From: Arachidicoccus sp.
GTDB taxonomy: Bacteria; Bacteroidota; Bacteroidia; Chitinophagales; Chitinophagaceae
DNA length: 64,000 bases
Assembly (NCBI GenBank): GCA_028283605.1
Contig: JAPWKH010000030.1
Location: 1 to 64,000, forward strand
Direction of reading: 5' to 3'
Below the pieces are notes generated by a model. That model did not search any database. It was not told the DNA's origin and saw only the letters and a list, made by a program, of their open reading frames with translations. A program made the position numbers and the translations under genes. Shown here in pieces: positions 52,263 through 61,916 of this stretch. Positions within the stretch are counted from its first letter, which is position 1, and each line of letters starts with the position of its first letter.

Positions 52263-52296
52263 GATGTATATATTTACAAATCTAAATATATACATC
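52263..52296 (-). promoter_or_regulatory. Operator palindrome over the YceI promoter
   Basis: GATGTATATATTTA (52263-52276) and TAAATATATACATC (52283-52296) are perfect 14-bp arms with a 6-base centre. On the minus strand the centre reads TAGATTTG (52284-52277), a Bacteroidota -7 box. A repressor dimer bound here would block the promoter. The regulator gene is not adjacent. The remaining gap to 52593 holds no other feature. Confidence 0.7.
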
Positions 52297-52593
52297 TGTT
52301 TTTAAAATTAAATTTCTGATAAAAAGATAGAATAAAATGAAGTATGTAAATATGATCCTGCTCAAGAATATCTTTATCACCAAGAAAAATATAACGAAAA
52401 AAATATACCTTTAATCGCTCATGCCAATTTGTAAACCGGATTGGTTTTTATTTTTAAAAGACAAGCATGAAATGCCCGAACATTTTCAAAGCGGTGAATC
52501 GAAAATTACGAACACAAAAATTAAAGTACAAAATTGTTGGTAATATATAAAGGCATTTGATCAGATAATTAACAAACAATAGAATATATAAGA

Positions 52594-53439
52594 ATGAAAC
52601 TGACTTTAGGTTTTAGCCCCTGCCCGAACGATACCTTCATTTTCGATGCATTGGTAAATAATAAATTCGATACAGAAGGCTTGGATTTTGATGTACGTTT
52701 GGAAGATGTACAAACGCTTAACAATCTGGCGCGTGAAGGCAAGCTCGATTTATCCAAAATAAGTTATGGCGTACTGCCGCTGTTGGTCAAAGATTATGTA
52801 GTGATGGCAAGCGGCGGCGCTTTAGGTCAAGGTGTTGGCCCTTTATTGATAAGCAACAAAGAAGTATCTCAGGAAGAAATTAATGACAGCACAATTGCAA
52901 TACCCGGAGAAAATACTACTGCACACATGCTGTTTTCCCTCGCTTATCCGAATGCAAAAAAGAAAGTCTTCAAAGTATTTAACGAGATTGAAGATTTCGT
53001 AAAAAACGGAGAAGGACTCGGTGTGATTATTCATGAAGGGCGTTTTACTTACCAGAATAAAGGGTTGATGAAAGTGCTGGATTTGGGAGATTATTGGGAA
53101 AAAACAACCGGTTCGCCCATTCCGCTTGGCGGCATAGTTGCAAAAAGAAGCTTGCCGGTATGGCTTATAAAAAAAGTAGACAGCCTTATTCGCAAAAGTG
53201 TCGAATATGCTTATGAAAATAATTATCGCGAGCATTTAACTCATTATATCAAGCAGCATTCACAAGAATTGAGCGAAGATGTGATGCGTCAGCATATCCA
53301 TTTATATGTAAATAGTTTTAGCTTTAAATTGGGCAAAGCCGGCAGGGATGCCGTACGCGAAATGCTGAAAGTATATTATAATCTTCATCCTGAAACAGCA
53401 CTAAGCGAGCAGGAAATTTTTGCAAGTAAGATTTATTGA
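52594..53439 (+). CDS. mqnD: 1,4-dihydroxy-6-naphthoate synthase
   Basis: 281 residues. LTLGFSPCPNDTFIFDALVN is the MqnD signature; LEDVQTLNNLAREGKLDLSK, ISYGVLPLLVKDYVVMASGG and IHEGRFTYQNKGL fit. The enzyme cleaves cyclic dehypoxanthine futalosine in the alternative menaquinone pathway, so the organism likely makes menaquinone by the futalosine route. The next gene starts 3 bp after its stop. Confidence 0.95.
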   Translation: MKLTLGFSPCPNDTFIFDALVNNKFDTEGLDFDVRLEDVQTLNNLAREGKLDLSKISYGVLPLLVKDYVVMASGGALGQGVGPLLISNKEVSQEEINDSTIAIPGENTTAHMLFSLAYPNAKKKVFKVFNEIEDFVKNGEGLGVIIHEGRFTYQNKGLMKVLDLGDYWEKTTGSPIPLGGIVAKRSLPVWLIKKVDSLIRKSVEYAYENNYREHLTHYIKQHSQELSEDVMRQHIHLYVNSFSFKLGKAGRDAVREMLKVYYNLHPETALSEQEIFASKIY

Positions 53440-53442
53440 TAC

Positions 53443-54540
53443 ATGCAAATCAAAACTGTAATACAATTTCTTGAAACCGTTGCTCCGCCTTCTTATCAGG
53501 AAAGCTATGACAATTGCGGATTGCTTACCGGCAGCGCAGATTGGGAATGCAGGGGCATGCTCTGCACATTGGACACGTTGGAAAATATTGTGGACGAAGC
53601 CATTGGGAAGAAATGCAATCTCATCGTTGCTCATCATCCGGTTATTTTTTCCGGTATTAAAAAACTGAATGGCAAAAATTATGTAGAAAGAACGGTTATA
53701 AAAGCAATAAAGAATGATATTGCTATCTACGCGATTCATACCAGTTTGGATAATGTAATATCAGGCGTAAACAAAAGGTTTGCCGATAAAATCGGCTTGA
53801 GAAACATACAAATTATTTTTCCCAAAAAAGAAATACTGAGAAAGCTTGTTGTATATGCTCCTTTGCCAAATGCTGAAGACGTGCGTAATGCAATTTTCAA
53901 AGCCGGTGCGGGCGAGATAGGAAATTACAATGAATGTTCTTTTTCTTCCGAAGGCAACGGCACATTTAATCCGCAAGAAAATGCCAAACCGTTCATTGGA
54001 GAATTCGGCAAAAGAGAAACGGTGCGTGAAGAAAAAATAGAAGTGATTTTCCCGAATTATTTGCAGCATAAAATTGTTGCGGCTATGAAAGCAGCGCACC
54101 CGTACGAAGAAGTTGCATACGACATTCTGCCGCTTGGCAACATTCATGAAAATGTAGGAAGCGGAATAATCGGCGAACTGAACGAAGAAACCGAAGAAAC
54201 CGTTTTTTTGAAAATAATAAAGCAAACATTCGGATTATCGGTTATCCGGCACACAGGTTTGTTGAATAAAAAAATAAAAAAAATTGCCGTTTGCGGAGGT
54301 GCCGGCAGTTTCCTCATCAGGAATGCAATTGCTGCCGGCGCAGATTTTTACATTACATCCGATATAAAATACCATGAGTTTTTTGATGCAGATAATCAAA
54401 TAGTTATAGCGGATATTGGCCATTGGGAAAGCGAGCAATTTACAATAGATTTATTATTTGATATTTTGGTTGCAAAATTTCCTACCTTTGCCGTCTTAAA
54501 ATCGGCATTGAGCACCAATCCGGTTCAATATTTTTCTTAA
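53443..54540 (+). CDS. Nif3-like dinuclear metal-centre protein (DUF34)
   Basis: 365 residues. YQESYDNCGLLTG, CNLIVAHHPVIFSGIKKLNG and YAIHTSLDNVISGVNKRFAD carry the metal ligands; the C-terminal GADFYITSDIKYHEFFDADN and DIGHWESEQF complete the split domain. The middle PII-like insertion (AAHPYEEVAYDILPL) is that of the longer YqfO/Nif3 subgroup. Molecular role unsettled. Its 3' end contains a promoter-like sequence for the next gene. Confidence 0.93.
   Translation: MQIKTVIQFLETVAPPSYQESYDNCGLLTGSADWECRGMLCTLDTLENIVDEAIGKKCNLIVAHHPVIFSGIKKLNGKNYVERTVIKAIKNDIAIYAIHTSLDNVISGVNKRFADKIGLRNIQIIFPKKEILRKLVVYAPLPNAEDVRNAIFKAGAGEIGNYNECSFSSEGNGTFNPQENAKPFIGEFGKRETVREEKIEVIFPNYLQHKIVAAMKAAHPYEEVAYDILPLGNIHENVGSGIIGELNEETEETVFLKIIKQTFGLSVIRHTGLLNKKIKKIAVCGGAGSFLIRNAIAAGADFYITSDIKYHEFFDADNQIVIADIGHWESEQFTIDLLFDILVAKFPTFAVLKSALSTNPVQYFS
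54457..54490 (+). promoter_or_regulatory. Promoter inside the Nif3-like gene for the zinc-ribbon gene
   Basis: TTTG (54457-54460), 22 bases, TACCTTTG (54483-54490), followed by CCGTC. It lies within the last 20 codons of the upstream gene and 67 bases before the next ATG. Confidence 0.5.
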
Positions 54541-54557
54541 AATTCATTAAAAGCAAA

Positions 54558-55313
54558 ATGGCAATCGTAAAAGATTTCTCTGTTGAAGAAAAATTGGTTT
54601 CTCTGATCAGGCTTCAAAAATTAGACAGTAAACTCGATCAAATTCAAATATTAAAAGGCGAGCTTCCCATGGAAGTAAGCGATCTGGAAGATGAACTGGC
54701 AGGATTGAATAGCCGCAAAAACCGTATAGAAGAAGAAATAAACGGTATTTCCGATTATATCAATGAAAGAAAAAACATTATCAGCGAATCAGAAGCACTG
54801 GTAAAAAAGTATGAGAAGCAAAGCGAAAACGTAAAAAACAACCGCGAGTTTGAAGCTATCAATAAAGAAATTGAGATGCAACAGCTCGAAGGTAAATTAG
54901 CCGAAAAGCACATTCGAGATGCTAATATAGAACTTGCCGAAAAAGTAAAAGCACTGGATGCTGCAAAGAAAAAAATTGATGATAAAACTGCTGTATTAGA
55001 TACTAAAAAAGAAGAATTAGGAAAGATCATCGCAGAAACTGAAAAAGAAGAAACAGCCGTAAAAAAGCAAATAGATAAAGCGCGCGAAGATATTGATGAG
55101 CGTTTATTATTTTCTTACGATCGTATTCGTAACAACTATCGCAATGGGCTTGCTGTTGTAGCTGTGGAAAGAGATGCTTGCGGCGGTTGCTACAATGCTA
55201 TTCCTCCACAAAAACAAAGTGAAATCCGTCAACGCAAAAAAGTAATCGTATGTGAAAACTGCGGACGTATTTTAACTGATGAAGATTTGGCAGAATCCGT
55301 AGTGATTAAATAG
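54558..55313 (+). CDS. C4-type zinc-ribbon / coiled-coil protein
   Basis: 251 residues. A long charged coiled coil (about 15-190) is followed by a zinc ribbon CGGCYNAIPP ... VCENCGRILTDED with two CxxC pairs. This matches a conserved bacterial family whose members resemble HP0958/FlgZ and act as RNA- or protein-binding adaptors; Bacteroidota carry it without flagella. No specific function can be assigned. Highly acidic/basic alternation, no membrane segment. Confidence 0.9.
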   Translation: MAIVKDFSVEEKLVSLIRLQKLDSKLDQIQILKGELPMEVSDLEDELAGLNSRKNRIEEEINGISDYINERKNIISESEALVKKYEKQSENVKNNREFEAINKEIEMQQLEGKLAEKHIRDANIELAEKVKALDAAKKKIDDKTAVLDTKKEELGKIIAETEKEETAVKKQIDKAREDIDERLLFSYDRIRNNYRNGLAVVAVERDACGGCYNAIPPQKQSEIRQRKKVIVCENCGRILTDEDLAESVVIK

Positions 55314-55335
55314 GGTTTTTTCGTACAAAAATTAC

Positions 55336-55370
55336 AATAGCCGCACTTACAAGAAGGTGCGGCTATTTTT
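55336..55370. terminator. Bidirectional terminator between convergent genes
   Basis: AATAGCCGCACTT (55336-55348) and AAGGTGCGGCTATT (55354-55367) pair with one bulge and are followed by T on the + strand and preceded by A-rich sequence, so it can serve both genes. Confidence 0.85.
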
Positions 55371-55380
55371 ATATTTTGTA

Positions 55381-56295
55381 TTATTCCACAGTGTCGCAGG
55401 TATCTGTATCGCATGGTGTATTTTCCATTTCCGATTCAATGGTCGCATGCTGAATATTTAAATGCTCCAAGCTATGTTTTATCTGCGATTTAATTGTTTG
55501 TAGTTCTTTGGCCGATGTGTTTGTTGCCACCACTAAATGTGCTGTCAAAGCATTTTGTGTAGTGCTCATTGCCCAAATATGTATATGATGAAAATCTTTT
55601 ACCCCATCTATTTTTAATGTTGCGTTTCTTATTTTGTCAATGTCGATGTCTTCCGGAACGCCGTCAAGGCTTAAACGTAAACTGTTTTTTAAAAGTTTCC
55701 ATGTAGCAATAATAATGACAATTGCTACCAAAATACTCAATATGCCATCAATGCGGTACCAATGCGTGTAATAGATAAGAATGCCGCCAATTACCAATGC
55801 AAATGAAACCAGCGCATCACTCAGTAAATGCAGGTATGCGCTTTTTATATTTATATCGCTTTCTTTTTCTCGGAAGAAAAAAAATGCAGAAACCGCATTG
55901 ATAATAATACCTATACCGGAAACAATTGAAATGGTAATACCGGCTACCGGTTGCGGATAAATCAACCTGAAAATTGCTTCATATAATATCGCACCCAAAG
56001 AAATAAGCAAAATAACAGCGTTTAGCAATGCCGTAAGTACAGAAGCTTTTTTATAGCCATAAGTATATTGCTTATTAGATTTTACTTTCATCAACCGAAA
56101 CGCGAGTAAAGAAATGGCAAGAGAGCCTACATCGGCAAAGTTGTGCCCTGCATCAGAAAGCAGTGATAACGAATGGATCCGAAGTCCGTAAATCACCTGT
56201 ACAATTACGAATAATAAGTTTAAAACAATACCGATAATAAATGCTGTATTTATGTTGGTAACGTTGTGCGAATGATCGTGATGATGATGTTCCAA
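55381..56295 (-). CDS. CDF-family cation exporter (CzcD-like)
   Basis: 304 residues. Begins with a His-rich tail (MEHHHHDHSH). Six membrane helices; zinc-site motifs HSLSLLSDAGHNFADVGSL (D, H, D) and SAYLHLLSDALVSFALVIGG (H, D). C-terminal cytoplasmic domain (IDKIRNATLKIDGVKDFHHI). Predicted Zn/Co/Cd proton antiporter. The final Cys-containing tail PCDTDTCDTVE may add metal contacts. Confidence 0.94.
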   Translation of the reverse strand: MEHHHHDHSHNVTNINTAFIIGIVLNLLFVIVQVIYGLRIHSLSLLSDAGHNFADVGSLAISLLAFRLMKVKSNKQYTYGYKKASVLTALLNAVILLISLGAILYEAIFRLIYPQPVAGITISIVSGIGIIINAVSAFFFFREKESDINIKSAYLHLLSDALVSFALVIGGILIYYTHWYRIDGILSILVAIVIIIATWKLLKNSLRLSLDGVPEDIDIDKIRNATLKIDGVKDFHHIHIWAMSTTQNALTAHLVVATNTSAKELQTIKSQIKHSLEHLNIQHATIESEMENTPCDTDTCDTVE

Positions 56296-56315
56296 AATAT
56301 ATTTATTAATAATTT

Positions 56316-57056
56316 TCAGGAATGTACAGCTTCGCTGATTTCCTTAATCAAATTTACATCTTTCTCAATAGCGTTGCCTACAACAATCACATCTGCTCCC
56401 GCATTGCAATTTGCCAATGCCTTTTCCGGAGTGCTGATACCGCCGCCGACTATTAAAGGAACGGAAATATTGTCAGCCACTCTTTTAATCATTTTTTCAC
56501 TTACGGCATTTTTTGCACCGCTGCCCGCGTCCATATAAATTAATTGTAAACCGAGCATTTCTCCGGCCATTGCCGTACACATGGCAATATCATTTTTGTC
56601 ATTCGGAATAGGAGAGGTATTAGCCATATAAGAAACCGAAGTCGGCGCTCCACCGTCAATTACCATATAGCCGGTAGGAATTACTTCCAATCCAGATTGT
56701 CTGATCATAGGTGCGCTGATGACATGCTGGCCTATCAGCAATTCAGGATTGCGTCCGGATATTAAAGATAAAAAAAGTAATGCATCGGCATATTTGGAAA
56801 CCTGCGATGGCGAACCTGGAAATAATACAACAGGTATGTCACAGATTGATTTGATTTGTTGGATAATCTCATCTATTTTATTAATCACTACAAGGCTACC
56901 ACCCAAAAAGAAAAAATCTACTTTTGCAGCTATAGACAGCGTTACTACTTTCTTGACTTCTTCCGGAAATATTTTGTCCGGATCTATTAAAACGGCAAAA
57001 GATTTTCGTTGCTGTTGTTTTTTCTGTTGTAATGAATTGTATAAAGGTTGCGCCAT
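56316..57056 (-). CDS. Geranylgeranylglyceryl phosphate synthase family protein (PcrB-like)
   Basis: 246 residues, TIM barrel. FAVLIDPDKIFPEEVKKVVT, VDFFFLGGSLVV, DIPVVLFPGSPSQVSKYADA, YMDAGSGAKNAVSEKMI and VPLIVGGGISTPEKALANCN mark the GGGPS/PcrB family. It joins a polyprenyl chain to glycerol-1-phosphate; in archaea this begins ether lipids, and bacterial members of this group are known in Bacteroidota with an unclear product. Stop lies 20 bp above the CDF start. Confidence 0.92.
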   Translation of the reverse strand: MAQPLYNSLQQKKQQQRKSFAVLIDPDKIFPEEVKKVVTLSIAAKVDFFFLGGSLVVINKIDEIIQQIKSICDIPVVLFPGSPSQVSKYADALLFLSLISGRNPELLIGQHVISAPMIRQSGLEVIPTGYMVIDGGAPTSVSYMANTSPIPNDKNDIAMCTAMAGEMLGLQLIYMDAGSGAKNAVSEKMIKRVADNISVPLIVGGGISTPEKALANCNAGADVIVVGNAIEKDVNLIKEISEAVHS

Positions 57057-57257
57057 TATATATTTTGTTTATCAATTTTTCCTGTTATCAATTTGTATTA
57101 ATTCAATACCTGAATTTTGCAAAAATGATAAAATAAAATTAAAACAAACGAATAGGATGAATAAATTGCTGAATTCTATTTTCGGCTTGATTGTTGTAAA
57201 ATTGATTTTCAATACAATCTGAAAGATTGTTTTATTTTTTACTATTAAATTTTAAAA

Positions 57258-57677
57258 ATGAAAAATTATTTTTTTGTATGTATGATTGCAGCCTCTTTGT
57301 TATTCAGCATCAGATCAAAAGGACAAATAGCAGAAGGATCACCTTCTGATGTTGCTTCAAAATTCACAAAAGCGCTATTACGACTTGATGTAAAAGACGC
57401 AGAAAAATATGCAGATTCCAATGCCGTAGCCTTGTTAGAACAAGCTGCACCTGCAATTGAATCTCAAAAAACAGCAGTACCGGATTCTATAAGAAATATT
57501 TTAAGCAATGCAAAAATCACTGCAAGCAACGAAAAAATAAACAATGACAGCGCCACAGTAAGTTTAACTACAACCTTTGAAAAAGAACTGCAAGGAACAA
57601 AGGAAAAAACCGAAACCGTTTCTTTAATAAAACAAGCAGGGATTTGGAAAGTGCTGTTAGGATTGCCGGAAAAGTAA
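57258..57677 (+). CDS. DUF4878-like exported protein
   Basis: 139 residues: signal peptide (KNYFFVCMIAASLLFSIRSK), then a SnoaL/lumazine-binding-like small domain (GSPSDVASKFTKALLRLDVK, NDSATVSLTTTFEKELQGTK, SLIKQAGIWKVLLGLP). Exported, unknown function. Followed by its own terminator. Confidence 0.8.
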   Translation: MKNYFFVCMIAASLLFSIRSKGQIAEGSPSDVASKFTKALLRLDVKDAEKYADSNAVALLEQAAPAIESQKTAVPDSIRNILSNAKITASNEKINNDSATVSLTTTFEKELQGTKEKTETVSLIKQAGIWKVLLGLPEK

Positions 57678-57703
57678 ATTGAAATAATATTTCTATAATT
57701 ATT

Positions 57704-57737
57704 ATAAAAACGCATCAAATGTTTGATGCGTTTTTAT
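57704..57737. terminator. Strong palindromic terminator
   Basis: ATAAAAACGCATCAAA / TTTGATGCGTTTTTAT form a perfect 16-bp stem with a two-base centre (57720-57721), A tract before and T tract after. Confidence 0.85.
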
Positions 57738-57777
57738 GTTATTCATAAGATTAATTCTTTTTACTTTGTAATACTTT

Positions 57778-58872
57778 ATGAAGAAAATAGACTGGTATAT
57801 TACCAAAAAATTCCTGACCACATTTTTCTTCGCTATTTTTCTTTTTACCATTATATCGGTGGTAATAGATATTGGCGAAAAAACCGATGATTTTGTAAAA
57901 AGCGGCTGGTCGGGATACAGAATCTTTAAAGATTATTATATATCCTTCATTCCACATATTGCAGCGCTTCTATTTCCTTTATTTGTATTTATTGCCGTAA
58001 TTTTTTTTACATCCAAAATGGCCGGGCGCAGCGAAATAGTGGCGATTCTTGCAAGCGGCACCAGTTTCAATAGATTTCTTCGTCCTTATTTTATTACAGG
58101 AATTGCACTGTCATTATTATTGGGTATCGCATCTTCATTTATTGTACCGCAGGCAGAAATCAAACGTACATATTTCGAAGATGTGTACGTGCATGGCAAT
58201 TCAAGCTATGATAAACTTACCGAGCATGCGCCAATTCTGTATTTCAAAACAGATCCTGTAACTTATAACGGTATCAGGAATTTTGATGCATTCAATAAAA
58301 CTGGCGGCCCTTTCTTTATGTTTAAAATAAAGAATCATCAAATAACATACAATCTCCGGTCTACCACGATTCGTTGGGATACGGTTGGCGGTCCGCACTG
58401 GAATTTACAAAACGTTGTAGAACGTACCTTTATAAAAGGAATAGAAAAGGCAACGTATTACCCCAATAAAAAAGTTTTTTTTAAATTTGATCCTGCCGAC
58501 CTCAAGAACGATCAGTATGCAGAAGTAAAATTGACAACTCCTGAACTGGAGAAAAAAATAAAGACCGAAGAACTGCGCGGCAGTGAAAACGTAAACACGT
58601 TCAGAATAGAATTTTATCATCGTTTTGCAACACCGGTCTCTGTTTTAATTCTTACTGTTATTGGCGCAGCAATTTCTTCAAGAAAAGTTCGCGGCGGCAG
58701 TGGCGCGCATCTTGCAACAGGATTTGTATTAGCTGCAGCTTTTATTTTGATGGACAGGTTCTCAACCATTTTTTCTACGAAAGGAAACTTCCCGCCTTTA
58801 CTTGCTGCCTGGATTCCGAATATAGTTTTTGCATTGGTCGCTTATTATTTATATCGCAAAGCACCAAAATAA
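57778..58872 (+). CDS. LptF/LptG-type lipopolysaccharide export permease
   Basis: 364 residues. N-terminal MKKIDWYITKKFLTTFFFAI and LFIFAxx-like LFPLFVFIAVIFFTSKMAGR, SEIVAILASGTSFNRFLRPY are the family signature; six membrane helices flank a periplasmic beta-jellyroll. With LptB it extracts LPS from the inner membrane. Only one of the pair is here. Confidence 0.93.
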   Translation: MKKIDWYITKKFLTTFFFAIFLFTIISVVIDIGEKTDDFVKSGWSGYRIFKDYYISFIPHIAALLFPLFVFIAVIFFTSKMAGRSEIVAILASGTSFNRFLRPYFITGIALSLLLGIASSFIVPQAEIKRTYFEDVYVHGNSSYDKLTEHAPILYFKTDPVTYNGIRNFDAFNKTGGPFFMFKIKNHQITYNLRSTTIRWDTVGGPHWNLQNVVERTFIKGIEKATYYPNKKVFFKFDPADLKNDQYAEVKLTTPELEKKIKTEELRGSENVNTFRIEFYHRFATPVSVLILTVIGAAISSRKVRGGSGAHLATGFVLAAAFILMDRFSTIFSTKGNFPPLLAAWIPNIVFALVAYYLYRKAPK

Positions 58873-59073
58873 TAAAATGTGTAATAACTTATTTTACAAT
58901 AAAGTTTTATATATTTTTAGCAGACAAATCTTAGTTATAATTATCTTTACGGAACTTCTTAAAAATGTATTTTATGTGCTGCGTTATTGATACAAAACGT
59001 ATGACACGAGTAGGCTTAAACAAAAGAAAAATAATATTTTATAGTGGCAAAGATTTGATTTAAAAGAAAAGAC

Positions 59074-60399
59074 ATGGACGATATCAAGAAAAAATTTAGA
59101 GAAAAAGCCGACCAGTTAAATTTAGAGATAAAAGATCTAATCAAGCAACACGGTAGCACACCGATTGAAGAAGTAACCGTAGCGCAGATTTATCAGGGAA
59201 TGCGTGGCATTACAAGTATTGTAAGTGAAGTAAGCCTGCTTGATGCGCAGGAAGGAATCAGGTTTCGCGGCTATTCTATTCCTGAATTACGAGAAAAACT
59301 TCCGAAAGCCGAAGGAGGTACGGAGCCTTTGCCAGAAGGGCTTTTTTATTTAATGCTAATAGGAGAACTGCCTACGGAAGATGAAGTCAAAGCTTTGTCA
59401 CAACTATTTTCAGAACGAAGTACGATTCCCGAACACGTATATAAAACCATTGATGCGCTTCCCTTGCAGGCCCATCCGATGACGCAATTTGTTACCGGAA
59501 TAATGGCTTTGCAAACCGAAAGTATTTTTGCTAAAAAGTACAACGAAGGCATTAATAAAAAGGATTACTGGGATCCGATTTTTGAAGATGCAATAAACTT
59601 AATTGCCCGCGTTCCTTATGTTGCGGCTTATATTTATAACAGAAAGTACAAAAACAAAACAACCATTACTGATGATCAAAAATTAGATTGGGCTGCTAAT
59701 TTCGCACACATGCTCGGCTTTGAAAATAAAGGATTTTTAAAGCTGATGAGATTGTACATGACGATCCATGCAGACCATGAAGCGGGCAATGTATCCGCAC
59801 ATACTACACATTTGGTCGGCTCTGCGTTGAGCGATCCATATCTGAGTTTTGCTGCCGGTATGAACGGGCTTGCCGGCCCTTTGCATGGCTTAGCCAATCA
59901 GGAAGTAATAAAGTGGATTTTTGAAATGTTGGAAAAATTAAAAACTGATGCACCCACGAAAGAACAGATTGCTGAGTATGCCAAAAATACATTAGAGTCC
60001 GGTAAGGTAATACCAGGCTATGGACATGGCGTGCTGCGCGTTACTGATCCGCGATTTATTGCTCAAATGGAATTTGGCAAAGAAAATATGCCTGAGGATA
60101 AATTGGTACAAACTGTATGGAATATTTATGAAACAATTCCCGATATTTTACAGGCTACAGGAAAAATAAAAAACCCATGGCCCAATGTAGATGCGCACAG
60201 CGGCGCATTGCTCGTACATTATGGCATGAAAGAATATGAATTTTATACTGTGCTGTTTGGCGTATCGCGTGCATTGGGCGTAATGGCAAATCTTTGCTGG
60301 AGCCGCGCATTGAGTTTTCCGCTGGAAAGGCCAAAATCCATTACGACTGATGCCGTAAAAAAATGGCTGCAAAACGGTGCCAAAAAAGGTGAAATATAA
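59074..60399 (+). CDS. gltA: Citrate synthase
   Basis: 441 residues, similar in layout to the long eukaryote-like form. IYQGMRGITSIVSEVSLLDA, GIRFRGYSIPELREKLP, LHADHE-type IHADHEAGNVSAHTTHLVGS (catalytic His), GPLHGLANQEVIKW (second His) and VDAHSGALL (Asp) carry the active site. Condenses oxaloacetate and acetyl-CoA at the entry of the TCA cycle. Monocistronic. The gap 58873-59073 shows no sure promoter. Confidence 0.96.
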   Translation: MDDIKKKFREKADQLNLEIKDLIKQHGSTPIEEVTVAQIYQGMRGITSIVSEVSLLDAQEGIRFRGYSIPELREKLPKAEGGTEPLPEGLFYLMLIGELPTEDEVKALSQLFSERSTIPEHVYKTIDALPLQAHPMTQFVTGIMALQTESIFAKKYNEGINKKDYWDPIFEDAINLIARVPYVAAYIYNRKYKNKTTITDDQKLDWAANFAHMLGFENKGFLKLMRLYMTIHADHEAGNVSAHTTHLVGSALSDPYLSFAAGMNGLAGPLHGLANQEVIKWIFEMLEKLKTDAPTKEQIAEYAKNTLESGKVIPGYGHGVLRVTDPRFIAQMEFGKENMPEDKLVQTVWNIYETIPDILQATGKIKNPWPNVDAHSGALLVHYGMKEYEFYTVLFGVSRALGVMANLCWSRALSFPLERPKSITTDAVKKWLQNGAKKGEI

Positions 60400-60524
60400 A
60401 TATGCTTATAAAACTTTTTTTACTTAATGAATGCTCATATAAATTAGAATATTAAGTAAACAAAAATTTCTACGCATCGCTTAAAAGCCTTTTTCTATTA
60501 ATCTGCTAACTTCACGGAATAAAT

Positions 60525-61877
60525 ATGCCGGGAAAAGTTCACATACGAAAAACATTTAAGCATGCATTCTTCTTTACGCCTGTCACTTTATATTTTCTGT
60601 TGTTTTTCATCGGCGCCACATTTTGTTATTTCTGGTTAAAACAAGTACCGAAACATCCGGGAACACCTTTCCATGATATATTTGTATTACTACTTAAGAT
60701 TACTTTGTATGCAGCATACACTTTATTATTGTTTGGCTTCTTGAGTGTATTGACGGCGTTGCTTTTTTTTATCTATAAAATAAAAAAACGGAGCGTACAT
60801 TTTCATATTGCTGCAAAAGATTTTGACTCGCCTTACCAGCCGGTAGAAATTGTCTTGTATCCCATTCTGCGCCCCATCTTGGGTTATATCAAATTAAGAT
60901 TTATATATGATGACGGAAATTCTTCAGAGAAAATTCAATTGGTAGAAAAACATTACAGTGATTGGTACAATAAAACGCTCGAAGGTTTTTACGATTGGAA
61001 AATTGAAGATATCAAAGAGTTCCGCATTTCTTCCGTCATGGTTTATTTCGAAGATTTTCTACAGTTTTTTTCTTTTGTATATCCTATAAAAACATCGGAA
61101 CGTTTTTATACGCCACCGCAAAATATTAAGGTTAAAAAAACTTCTGCTCATATAAGAAATACCGAGAACAGAAAAGAACGCATAGACGAAATGCGGAAAG
61201 TAGAAGGCGAATTGTTTAATTATAAAAAATTTGATGCCAATGATGATGTAAGGCGAATCGTCTGGAAAATATATGCGAAAAATAAAGACTTAATGATCCG
61301 TTCTCCGGAAACACTGGAGCCTTATGCCTCGCATCTTTATTTATATGTTTCGTTTTATACTATCATAAATAGCGAGGGCAATGAATTGCTTGAACATACT
61401 TTGCTGAATTTTTATAAAAACAAAGCATGGAATGTATATCAGAGCCTTTCTTCTCAAAATGTTGATGTACGCTGGGTTTCAGACCAATCGGAGAAATCTG
61501 TTTCTTTTTCGCCGCATCCTTCCGAAGAAAGAAATATTAAACATCTGATTGCTTTGAGCAACTGGCAAACACAGAAAGACATTCTTAATTTTGTACAAAC
61601 AAAAAATGCTTCTGTCGTTTTGGTATCTTCCCTTACAGATGTAAAGCAAATACAGCAGTTGCAGGAAAAATTTTCTCACGATATTTCTTTTTTGTTTGTC
61701 CCGTTGTCAAAGAGTTTCAGCAGATCTTCTTTAATAAAAAAAATAAAACTTCTTTTTATTAAGGAAGATAATTATCAACAGATTTCGCTAAAATATTTTT
61801 GGGAAACATTGAGAGTTAAAAGACTAATTATGCAAAATGAAAAGGCATTGAAAAAGTTTTTAAAAATTGTAGAATGA
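60525..61877 (+). CDS. DUF58 domain membrane protein
   Basis: 450 residues. Two membrane helices at about 18-35 and 52-85, then a soluble part with the DUF58 core DDVRRIVWKIYAKNKDLMIR-SPE. These proteins usually sit with MoxR ATPases or transglutaminase-like membrane proteins; the latter follows 39 bp downstream. Role unknown, probably envelope-protein maturation or stress. Confidence 0.85.
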   Translation: MPGKVHIRKTFKHAFFFTPVTLYFLLFFIGATFCYFWLKQVPKHPGTPFHDIFVLLLKITLYAAYTLLLFGFLSVLTALLFFIYKIKKRSVHFHIAAKDFDSPYQPVEIVLYPILRPILGYIKLRFIYDDGNSSEKIQLVEKHYSDWYNKTLEGFYDWKIEDIKEFRISSVMVYFEDFLQFFSFVYPIKTSERFYTPPQNIKVKKTSAHIRNTENRKERIDEMRKVEGELFNYKKFDANDDVRRIVWKIYAKNKDLMIRSPETLEPYASHLYLYVSFYTIINSEGNELLEHTLLNFYKNKAWNVYQSLSSQNVDVRWVSDQSEKSVSFSPHPSEERNIKHLIALSNWQTQKDILNFVQTKNASVVLVSSLTDVKQIQQLQEKFSHDISFLFVPLSKSFSRSSLIKKIKLLFIKEDNYQQISLKYFWETLRVKRLIMQNEKALKKFLKIVE

Positions 61878-61916
61878 AGATGATATTTCATAAAGCTTGT
61901 TTGTAAATTATCCCAA

